IMG/VR virus record: IMGVR_UViG_3300020455_000019
Span: 1 to 51,013 of that record
Direction: 5' to 3' (one strand)
Origin: a virus
DNA: 51,013 bases
Numbering within the stretch: position 1 is the first letter of the stretch; each line of letters opens with the position of its first letter. Below the pieces are notes generated by a model, which saw only the letters and a program-made list of their open reading frames with translations, ran no database searches and was not told the origin of the DNA. A program made the position numbers and the translations under genes. This document shows, piece by piece, positions 22,117-28,117 of the stretch.

Positions 22117-22326
22117 ATGCCTACTCCAAAATTTGAACTTAACGATCAAGTTAATAAAAAAAGAAACACAGGAGTTTTTTTAAAAACAGAACCTGCTGTT
22201 GGAACCATTATCAAAATCATAGAAAAGCACAATGTAAGGAAACGCATTTGCTATTACTACGGAGTAAAATGGCCTGATGGCAGGCGGTCAGAACACGCAC
22301 AACACATACTGGTTCCAGCACCATAA
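22117..22326 (+). CDS. Small beta-rich protein, SH3/KOW-like
   Basis: 69 residues: FELNDQVNKKRNTGVFLKTE, AVGTIIKIIEKHNVRKRI, YYYGVKWPDGRRSEHAQHIL. The alternating strands with V-x-W-x-DG and the final H-x-L resemble SH3-like barrels such as KOW domains. ATTATCTTTT lies directly before the ATG. Shares one base with the zinc-ribbon gene downstream. Confidence 0.62.
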   Translation: MPTPKFELNDQVNKKRNTGVFLKTEPAVGTIIKIIEKHNVRKRICYYYGVKWPDGRRSEHAQHILVPAP

Positions 22327-22544
22327 TGGTTAATAAAATTCAAGCAGACTGTCCTGAGTGTGGGAACACTAGGACTAGAGTCGTATGCACTAGGCGTGAT
22401 CCTGATGGGGTTACTATCAGACGCAGGAGATGTGTCACCTGTGACTATCGGTGGTACTCAATTCAATACCCAGAAGTTCCTGTTGCTAATCAAGAAATTA
22501 AGTGGATGAAAGGCGATGTTGCTAAATTTTGTCCTTCTACTTAA
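22326..22544 (+). CDS. NrdR-like zinc-ribbon protein
   Basis: 72 residues: CPECGNTRTRVV, then TRRDPDGVTIRRRRCVTCDY. The CPxCG / CxxC zinc ribbon with the RRRRC stretch matches the zinc finger of the NrdR repressor, but the ATP-cone domain is missing. Related stand-alone zinc ribbons are common in phages. It may bind DNA; function unproven. Confidence 0.75.
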   Translation: MVNKIQADCPECGNTRTRVVCTRRDPDGVTIRRRRCVTCDYRWYSIQYPEVPVANQEIKWMKGDVAKFCPST

Positions 22545-22809
22545 TTCCAAAAATTCTCTGTAAAAAGCTAGGAGATTCTATTTCTTTAGCTACGAGTCTT
22601 CCTTGTAACTTTGCTATTTGTTCTAAGCAAGTAGCAATAAAATAACTTTGATGTAAATTTTGACGTTGCAAAGAAATTGCATACTTACGCAAATCGTCTA
22701 TGTCATGGCTTTCTTTTATCGCAAGAACTCTTTTTTCAATTATCAATTCCTCCTCTAATGTTGGTCTAGAAGCTAAAGCCTCAAGAAACGTAAGATCTAC
22801 TGGTTTCAT
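22537..22809 (-). CDS. Small helical protein, 90 residues
   Basis: DLTFLEALASRPTLEEELII and DDLRKYAISLQRQNLHQSYF: long amphipathic helices, resembling small cyanophage proteins I can recall only as uncharacterized. Last gene of a minus-strand run of four overlapping ORFs; convergent with the zinc-ribbon gene (8-base overlap). Confidence 0.66.
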   Translation of the reverse strand: MKPVDLTFLEALASRPTLEEELIIEKRVLAIKESHDIDDLRKYAISLQRQNLHQSYFIATCLEQIAKLQGRLVAKEIESPSFLQRIFGIK

Positions 22810-22912
22810 GCTTTTCTTTTATCTTTAGCAATTTTTCTTGACGCAAGTAAGCCCGAAGCTGTTGCCTTCGTAATTCTTTGCAATGAGAGCATTGACATTC
22901 AGGCTTCATCAT
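22781..22912 (-). CDS. Small basic Cys protein, 43 residues
   Basis: MMKPECQCSHCKELRRQQLR followed by a Lys/Glu-rich helix. The CQCSHC cluster could bind metal. The second Met (22909) is an equally good start. Overlaps both neighbours (29 and 14 bases), which supports translation but also limits certainty. Confidence 0.5.
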   Translation of the reverse strand: MMKPECQCSHCKELRRQQLRAYLRQEKLLKIKEKHETSRSYVS

Positions 22913-23066
22913 TTTCTAACTCATCAGCTTTAGCAAGTAATCCTTTATAGGAATTGTGAAGTTTATGACTTGGTATGTGACGACCATCTAGAACGTAAAG
23001 CCGATCTAAACGCATTGCATGGGCAACATCTTGACCCATGACTGTTTTTATTGCTCTATTAATCAT
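22899..23066 (-). CDS. Cyanophage-type small protein (MRLDRLYVLDGRH)
   Basis: 55 residues. GQDVAHAMRLDRLYVLDGRH is a block I recall from small proteins of marine picocyanobacterial phages. Function unknown. Its start overlaps the previous stop (ATGA) and its stop overlaps the 22912 gene. Confidence 0.66.
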   Translation of the reverse strand: MINRAIKTVMGQDVAHAMRLDRLYVLDGRHIPSHKLHNSYKGLLAKADELENDEA

Positions 23067-23218
23067 TGAAGTTTTAGCGTTCGATTAGGCCATAGTCTAG
23101 CTTCAATGAAATCAACGTCTTCATTGCAAAGACTGTTGTTAGTTTGCTCGGTAGCAGCTTCAAGTATCCAGAGCGTAAAGCGTTTCCCTCGCTCGCTGCT
23201 GAAAAATAGTTTTTTCAT
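23063..23218 (-). CDS. Small protein, 51 residues
   Basis: MKKLFFSSERGKRFTLWILE, then a mixed-charge C-terminus. First gene of the four-gene minus-strand run and linked by ATGA to the next. The A/T-rich stretch upstream (23219-23250) probably holds its promoter as well as the plus-strand promoter-like pair. Confidence 0.58.
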   Translation of the reverse strand: MKKLFFSSERGKRFTLWILEAATEQTNNSLCNEDVDFIEARLWPNRTLKLQ

Positions 23219-23345
23219 TTGAAATATTCATAGAAACAGCTAAAATATTTTTGTACTTTCACAATGCAAGGTACTTATTCACGTCGAGGTGGGACTTGAT
23301 GTAGTAGAGAAGCCCCTAGTTTCGTAGAGGACACTAGGGGTTTTT
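23219..23345 (+). ncRNA. Candidate short plus-strand transcript with 11-codon ORF
   Basis: TTGAAA (23219-23224) and TAAAAT (23241-23246) with a 16-base spacer predict a start near 23253. An ATG at 23264 encodes MQGTYSRRGGT and stops at 23299. An intrinsic terminator follows: CCCCTAGT (23313-23320) / ACTAGGGG (23333-23340) plus five T (23341-23345). Promoter, tiny ORF and terminator in about 125 bases suggest a small RNA or a peptide-coding leader. The genes on both sides are on the minus strand, so this transcript would be antisense only at its edges. Confidence 0.42.
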
Positions 23346-23524
23346 CATTGTCCACGCCAATTACGAGGTCTTGTTGAATCAAGCCTAACTAATTCTTTAT
23401 CTATAGCGTTGAGGCGATGAAAGATCTCACGAATGTCTCCTTGGCGTTTATTAGAGCGATTACCAAGAACCATTAGTAAGGCTGACACCATAGCACCAAT
23501 TAAGGCAGCAGCAATTTCAGACAT
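23345..23524 (-). CDS. Small single-span membrane protein, 59 residues
   Basis: MSEIAAALIGAMVSALLMVL is a classic N-terminal membrane helix; GNRSNKRQGDIREIFHRLNA continues as a basic, then amphipathic segment. Could be a holin-like or antiholin-like peptide. Overlaps the 23517 gene by 8 bases and ends at the T-run of the convergent terminator. Confidence 0.62.
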   Translation of the reverse strand: MSEIAAALIGAMVSALLMVLGNRSNKRQGDIREIFHRLNAIDKELVRLDSTRPRNWRGQ

Positions 23525-23708
23525 TTACGTTAGGCCATGTTCCTTGCTGGATCTTAATCCATTGCTTTTGTGCCTCTATAAGATCAGGCTTTGATGTCTC
23601 TGGATCGTTAAGCACACTCCATATTTCAATTCTGTTATTAATAGATTCAACAGTTATGCCATGAGACTCGGCTATTACTTCCTTTTGCGATTGAGAAAGG
23701 AATTTCAT
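23517..23708 (-). CDS. Small protein, 63 residues
   Basis: MKFLSQSQKEVIAESHGITV followed by ESINNRIEIWSVLNDPETSK. The first half resembles the helix pair of a small HTH-like fold, but no motif is decisive. First gene of a two-gene minus-strand unit, divergent from the 23760 gene. Confidence 0.6.
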   Translation of the reverse strand: MKFLSQSQKEVIAESHGITVESINNRIEIWSVLNDPETSKPDLIEAQKQWIKIQQGTWPNVNV

Positions 23709-23759
23709 TACTTTTAAGCCATTTATGTCTAATGTAGTTATGTTTTCAACTTTTTACGC

Positions 23760-24203
23760 ATGGCAGAAACAAAAACAGACGAACCAAAAAAGAAGAATCC
23801 TCTGCAAAAGTTAAAGGAGGGCTTAGATGATAAGGAAGAACAACTGCAAGTCTTGTCTACATTTGTGCGTTTGGGAGTTGTCGTCTGGAGTGGATTTATC
23901 TTGACCTTAAATTACGTTACGATTCCTGGTCTTGGTGAACAAGAAAGGATCGACCCGACTTTTATTGCATCTGTTTTTACGGGAGCTTTAGCGAGTTTTG
24001 GCTTGGAAACAGCAAAGAAAAGAGGTGATGGAACGTATAAAGCTGATGAAGAAAAGAAGAAGGCAGAAGCAGCAGGGTTTAGCAATGGTGTTCCTTATAC
24101 CATTATCAAGGTTGAGACTCCTATAAAGTTAGTACCAGATAAACCACGCATCGATCCTATTTCTGGCAAGGAAATAGATTCACAAACAGGCAAACTTACA
24201 TGA
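23760..24203 (+). CDS. Membrane protein, possible holin
   Basis: 147 residues. A charged N-terminus (KKKNPLQKLKEGLDDKEEQL), then two hydrophobic stretches: LSTFVRLGVVVWSGFILTLN (about 32-51) and FIASVFTGALASFGLETA (about 68-85), then a Lys-rich soluble tail. Two spans near the middle are compatible with a holin. No endolysin is seen in the window, so the lysis role is only a suggestion. Stop overlaps the next ATG. Confidence 0.6.
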   Translation: MAETKTDEPKKKNPLQKLKEGLDDKEEQLQVLSTFVRLGVVVWSGFILTLNYVTIPGLGEQERIDPTFIASVFTGALASFGLETAKKRGDGTYKADEEKKKAEAAGFSNGVPYTIIKVETPIKLVPDKPRIDPISGKEIDSQTGKLT

Positions 24204-24700
24204 AACGCTTCATTCCCCTTTTGCTTTTATTAGCAGCACCAGCTAACGCAGACATCTCTATCAAACACACAGCCAGCACAAGTCTGAAGGTTGATGGAGC
24301 AGCAGTGCAGGCTATTAGAGTTCCATCTACCTACGCTGTCTCTGGTAACAACATGAAAGTTACTACTGGGGAACACTTTGGAAAATTAACAGCTCCTACT
24401 TCAACTGCCGCAGCGATCCTAGATGTCGGAGCTATGGAAGTAAATGTTGTAGGCAGTGCCTTTTCGTACGAAGAATCCTATATCCAAGGTGATGCGATTC
24501 CTGCGATAGGTCATGGAGTCGATGTCTCCGCTGGGGTCGTACCAGACATGCCTGCTTTTGGTAATACAGTTGTAACCTCTGGAGGTGTTGCTGGCACCCT
24601 GCAAGGGACCGTTCTGAGTTCAGGTTTGACAACCGTCCAAGCTGGAGGGGCAGGTACGACTGGGGTAGCTCAGTACTCATCAGAAATTACCGTTAAATGA
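24200..24700 (+). CDS. Secreted protein with signal peptide
   Basis: 166 residues. MKRFIPLLLLLAAPANA is a clear Sec signal with an A-x-A cleavage site; the mature part is rich in Gly, Ala, Thr, Val and Ser and looks like beta-strand repeats. A phage-encoded exported protein may alter the host surface or periplasm. ATG overlaps the previous stop by 4 bases. Function unknown. Confidence 0.66.
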   Translation: MKRFIPLLLLLAAPANADISIKHTASTSLKVDGAAVQAIRVPSTYAVSGNNMKVTTGEHFGKLTAPTSTAAAILDVGAMEVNVVGSAFSYEESYIQGDAIPAIGHGVDVSAGVVPDMPAFGNTVVTSGGVAGTLQGTVLSSGLTTVQAGGAGTTGVAQYSSEITVK

Positions 24701-24706
24701 TACTTA

Positions 24707-25153
24707 ATGAGTAAAATATATAAGTTATTACTGCTCATATCCTTTGCAGGCACTAGCGTTTCTGCTGTTCCCGTGGTCCCCACGTTTTCTACGGGGACTT
24801 TAAACAGCAGACAAGAAACTAAGACTGTAGTTACTGAATCGATCACTTCAGTTGATTATCGATCAGGCTACGAATACGTGGTTTCTGGTCATAACATCGA
24901 ACCAATAAATACAGATACTATTTCACCTAAAGCTGTATTAAATACACCTCAAACAGTTGATAACATCACATTTTCATGGACCTCGGTAGATGTAACTCCA
25001 AGCACAAAACCCGATTGGAAAATCAAAACTGCTGGCAACGCTTTCTCCTTTACAGAAACTCTAGCCAATCCTGGCCTTTCAAATGTAACAACAATAAACC
25101 GAACCACAACAACAGACTCTATTGTGGAATCGGTGTCTGTCTTTACTCAATAA
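24707..25153 (+). CDS. Secreted protein with signal peptide
   Basis: 148 residues. KIYKLLLLISFAGTSVSA is a Sec signal ending in an S-x-A site. The mature part is Thr/Ser-rich and beta-like (TKTVVTESITSVDYRSGYEY). Together with the preceding gene it forms an exported pair. The -1 frame beyond its stop continues into the next ORF, which lacks a good start (see findings). Confidence 0.66.
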   Translation: MSKIYKLLLLISFAGTSVSAVPVVPTFSTGTLNSRQETKTVVTESITSVDYRSGYEYVVSGHNIEPINTDTISPKAVLNTPQTVDNITFSWTSVDVTPSTKPDWKIKTAGNAFSFTETLANPGLSNVTTINRTTTTDSIVESVSVFTQ

Positions 25154-25818
25154 CATTTAGTCAGCCAGTATTTGCAAACGCTACGACTATAGCCTCTCCA
25201 TCTGCAACATCCCAAGGTTCCGTTATTAACCAAGGTATCCAGGTGCAAAGTGGTAGCTTTATGTTTCAAGAAGTAGGTGATGGAATCCGTTGTAGTGGAA
25301 CGACTCTTACCATTAATCCCTTCATCTCAAAAGTTAACACTTGGAAAGATCCGTTTGAGCCAACGTACCAAGAAAATGTATATGACGACAGTACAGATGA
25401 TAACGGTAATCTAATAAATCCAGGTGGAGTTTTATATACAAAGCCAATTAGAACTGGACAGGCACGTAATAACTTAAGCTTCAATTACGGTATAACTGCC
25501 ACGGTAGCTGTGCCGTTAGATAGACGCATGACCAATAACTGCGTAGCTGCCATGAATACCCGTGTTAAATATTTAGAACAAGCCTACAAAGCCAAGAAGT
25601 TAGATTACGCTCTTGGCCGTTTAAAAGTATGTGCAGAGCAGTTAAAGCTTGGGGTTACCTATTTAAAATCAAGTCCTAGCTACGTTGTATGTGAGGATGT
25701 AAAACTTGTAAATCCTCCTAATACACTTCCAGATCATAAACACTCTATTTCCGAGACAACCTCTGCTCCTTTTTCCTTTCAGCGAGGGACTTTACAGGAG
25801 GTTTCTTCCCCCGAATAG
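24976..25818 (+). CDS. Exported-type protein; start uncertain
   Basis: The convincing part starts after about 25110 with a signal-like VCLYSITFSQPVFA|NA, then GSVINQGIQVQSGSFMFQEV, and a helical C-terminus with three Cys (VCAEQLKLG, VVCEDVKLV). The only ATG in frame (24976) lies deep inside the previous gene, and TTG (25015) also overlaps it. The actual start may be non-canonical, or the frame may be entered by a -1 shift from the 24707 gene. Overlaps the minus-strand 25745 gene by 74 bases at the 3' end. Confidence 0.5.
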   Translation: MDLGRCNSKHKTRLENQNCWQRFLLYRNSSQSWPFKCNNNKPNHNNRLYCGIGVCLYSITFSQPVFANATTIASPSATSQGSVINQGIQVQSGSFMFQEVGDGIRCSGTTLTINPFISKVNTWKDPFEPTYQENVYDDSTDDNGNLINPGGVLYTKPIRTGQARNNLSFNYGITATVAVPLDRRMTNNCVAAMNTRVKYLEQAYKAKKLDYALGRLKVCAEQLKLGVTYLKSSPSYVVCEDVKLVNPPNTLPDHKHSISETTSAPFSFQRGTLQEVSSPE

Positions 25819-26584
25819 CTAACAACTTCTTTGTAATCTTCTTTGAAAAACTTTTAACCTGCCCTTTTAGTTGCTTCTGGACAAACTTAGCTATCGGTTG
25901 ACCAATAACAGTTACACCAACAACTGATGTAATCGCAATAGCAGATGTATTAACAAGGACAGTAGGTTGTGGAGCGTAATTACCTGCAATCTCTATAGGG
26001 TTCAATCCTTCCCAAACAGTTTCACATTTACCTGTAAGGACATCTCTCTTCCAACCTTTAATTCTGGCAAGTCCTCCTTTTCCTAACGAACCAACAGGAG
26101 TTTTAGCAAGTGTGTCTAAAGCAGGACAAGGAAGGATATCTACAATAAACTCTCCATCAATAGTTGGAACTTTAAAATCTTGTTGCCCTACATTGGTATC
26201 TCCCTCCTCGTTGTCGGAGCTATCCTTTTCTTCCACTTCCTTTCTCTTATTCCTTTTTGATTTCTTTGGAAGAACAGGAGCAACAATCTTAGGAGTTGGA
26301 GGTTTTATTTCCTCTTGTTGCTCAGGTTCAACAGTAGTAGCCCCGTCCCAATCAACAGCCATACTTTCAAGCGTTGGCATATTCCCATCACAGACATAAA
26401 AATTGCCACGTTCATCATTAGTAACTAGGTTTTTATTTTTTAAATTCCTAGCCCTTACACAGCCAGGCATTTGAATAACTGGGAAACCTATGTTTGTTGG
26501 AACTAAAGGCTTAGGTATAGAAATTATTGTTGTATCTATCGCAGCTTCAGGTATTTCTTGAACAGAAATATCTTCTATTTCCAT
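25745..26584 (-). CDS. Cyanophage-type structural-like protein, 279 residues
   Basis: IGFPVIQMPGCVRARNLKNK, TNDERGNFYVCDGNMPTLES, a charged linker with an acidic stretch (EEKDSSDNEEGD), and a hydrophobic segment SAIAITSVVGVTVIG near 215-229 followed by a Lys-rich tail. I recall similar proteins from marine phages, function unknown. Last gene of the minus-strand late block and 1 base from its neighbour. Confidence 0.62.
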   Translation of the reverse strand: MEIEDISVQEIPEAAIDTTIISIPKPLVPTNIGFPVIQMPGCVRARNLKNKNLVTNDERGNFYVCDGNMPTLESMAVDWDGATTVEPEQQEEIKPPTPKIVAPVLPKKSKRNKRKEVEEKDSSDNEEGDTNVGQQDFKVPTIDGEFIVDILPCPALDTLAKTPVGSLGKGGLARIKGWKRDVLTGKCETVWEGLNPIEIAGNYAPQPTVLVNTSAIAITSVVGVTVIGQPIAKFVQKQLKGQVKSFSKKITKKLLAIRGKKPPVKSLAERKKEQRLSRK

Positions 26585-27142
26585 TTAGCAATCATTCCAT
26601 TGGCCAGCAAGATCGCTTGCAAGGTTGCCCACAGCTTTACGGCTTTGACCAAACCAAAGACCTGCTAAAACGGGGCCAAGGATTGGGATTCCAGCAATTG
26701 CAGGAGTAACTTGAACCGATCCAGCATCAGCAATTAATTGTCCATTGGAGCGACCCTGAGCCATTTTTTCAATACAAGAAATCTGATCTGCTGTAAGTTT
26801 TCCGTCTGAGCCTTTCGGATAAATTGCAAATTGGGCTACGTCTTGTTTATGTGTATATTTCTTTTTAACCCCACCATTGAAAGTAGGCTGAGAATCATCT
26901 GTGATCGTTGTGACTAATTTTGGATCGTGTTGTTTAGAATTAAAAATCCACTCCTCTGCACCGTCAGGCTTGGTTTCACTCCTAATTTGAATTGAGCTAT
27001 AAGGAGTGCTAGAAAGCTTGGCGATGTCTGGAATACCAGAATCTTTACGAGCTAAAAGGTTCAAGCTCATAAAGTTTGTGGCAATAAGTCCTCCACCTAA
27101 CACTAAAGAAGTTAGGCCGTTAAATGATTTGAATTGAATCAT
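26585..27142 (-). CDS. Uncharacterized protein with two hydrophobic segments
   Basis: 185 residues from MIQFKSFNGLTSLVLGGGLI; an upstream in-frame Met (27217) is inside the next gene, so 27142 is preferred. Hydrophobic stretches near the start and near the end (IAGIPILGPVLAGLWFG) suggest membrane contact, for example in a tail-associated or injection role. No family recognised. Confidence 0.6.
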   Translation of the reverse strand: MIQFKSFNGLTSLVLGGGLIATNFMSLNLLARKDSGIPDIAKLSSTPYSSIQIRSETKPDGAEEWIFNSKQHDPKLVTTITDDSQPTFNGGVKKKYTHKQDVAQFAIYPKGSDGKLTADQISCIEKMAQGRSNGQLIADAGSVQVTPAIAGIPILGPVLAGLWFGQSRKAVGNLASDLAGQWNDC

Positions 27143-27143
27143 T

Positions 27144-27350
27144 CTATTTCCCGAACGGGAGTACAGATCCTGTCGATGATGGAACGCTTGGTATCTCTGG
27201 CATTGCTCCTTTAACAAGGGAAGGCAATTGCTTTTGCACTTCGCTCATTATGGATTCAGTTAATTTGCCACGTTGAAAATAAGCAAACGTTCCACCACCT
27301 ACCGCCACTACTAGAGCAGCGGTATTTATATAGGTGAGGATCTTAATCAT
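27144..27350 (-). CDS. Small single-span membrane protein, 68 residues
   Basis: MIKILTYINTAALVVAVGGG followed by TFAYFQRGKLTESIMSEVQK: one N-terminal membrane helix and a Gln/Lys-rich helix. The ATG overlaps the 27347 stop (ATGA), which favours this start over one 9 bases upstream. Location in the late block suggests a virion or lysis-related peptide. Confidence 0.62.
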   Translation of the reverse strand: MIKILTYINTAALVVAVGGGTFAYFQRGKLTESIMSEVQKQLPSLVKGAMPEIPSVPSSTGSVLPFGK

Positions 27351-27541
27351 GCAGGACAAGCCTCACCACTATCTTCAGTAGTTGCCTTGTCAGCATCTCT
27401 AGCTTCGTTAATGATTTGGCCTTGCAATTGCTGAATTTTTAGCGCAAGTGGTTCAAGTTCAGCTTTGTTTGTTTCCTGCTGTCTTTTAACAACGCCATTG
27501 TATTCTTCAACGGCAGCGTCTAATTCAGAGATAGTAGACAT
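27347..27541 (-). CDS. Small coiled-coil protein, 64 residues
   Basis: MSTISELDAAVEEYNGVVKR then QQETNKAELEPLALKIQQLQ: a heptad-patterned helix. Preceded by its own promoter-like pair and by ATTTTATCT next to the ATG, so it may start a separate message within the late block. Confidence 0.62.
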   Translation of the reverse strand: MSTISELDAAVEEYNGVVKRQQETNKAELEPLALKIQQLQGQIINEARDADKATTEDSGEACPA

Positions 27542-27564
27542 AGATAAAATGTATATACTTTGAG

Positions 27565-27593
27565 ATTCTAAACCTTCCTAAAAATATTGCCAA
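27565..27593 (-). promoter_or_regulatory. Promoter for the 27541-25745 genes
   Basis: TTGGCA (27588-27593), 17-base spacer, TAGAAT (27565-27570) on the minus strand, about 24 bases before the ATG. Good spacing and match; it lies in the only sizeable gap of this gene run. Confidence 0.6.
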
Positions 27594-27605
27594 TCCCAAT
27601 CTCAA

Positions 27606-27899
27606 TTAACTTTTCCAAGTACCTGAAACATTCGTGTTAAACGAATCAACATCTTTCCAAGTTCCATTGACAAGAACCTTTGCACTATCAACGGTCTTCC
27701 ATACACCACTAACAAGCACATAAGCAGTTAGGGAACCACCACCACCACCACTTGAAACAGGGTTAACTGCAAAAGGTAACGTCCATTCAATAAGGTCTAG
27801 AGTGCCAGAGCCTACTGTTGATTTTGCTTCTATACAAACAAAAGGCAAAGTCCATTCAACAATGTCTAACGCTAGTTGTTCAGTATTTGGTAATGCCAT
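27606..27899 (-). CDS. Repetitive small tail-associated protein, 97 residues
   Basis: Two internal duplications: LDIVEWTLPF / LDLIEWTLPF in the first half and V-x-G-x-W-K-x-VDS units in the second (VSGVWKTVDS, VNGTWKDVDS, VSGTWKS), separated by a Gly-rich linker. Small beta-repeat proteins like this occur in phage tails or on capsids. Shares one base with the 27899 gene. Confidence 0.62.
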   Translation of the reverse strand: MALPNTEQLALDIVEWTLPFVCIEAKSTVGSGTLDLIEWTLPFAVNPVSSGGGGGSLTAYVLVSGVWKTVDSAKVLVNGTWKDVDSFNTNVSGTWKS

Positions 27900-28114
27900 T
27901 AGCTTACATTTGCCTCAATACCTTCCTTGTCTGCTTTTTCTTGCGTTTCCTGCTCTTCTTCAGCATTTATCATCTTGTCAATCACTGCTGTCATATAATC
28001 CAAAGTTAATTCGTCTTTGGAACAAAATCTTTGGTAGCGTGTCTCTGAAATTTTTATCATATAAAAAAACTCATTTTGTTCAGTTGTTCCTGAGTCAAAA
28101 ATGGAATAAGCCAT
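27899..28114 (-). CDS. Small acidic protein, 71 residues
   Basis: MAYSIFDSGTTEQNEFFYMI then a Glu-rich helix (MINAEEEQETQEKADKEG). The acidic C-terminus could act as an assembly aid. Located directly after the spike gene (3-base gap), possibly a tail-fiber assembly or chaperone-like protein; not established. Confidence 0.6.
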   Translation of the reverse strand: MAYSIFDSGTTEQNEFFYMIKISETRYQRFCSKDELTLDYMTAVIDKMINAEEEQETQEKADKEGIEANVS

Positions 28115-28117
28115 AAT

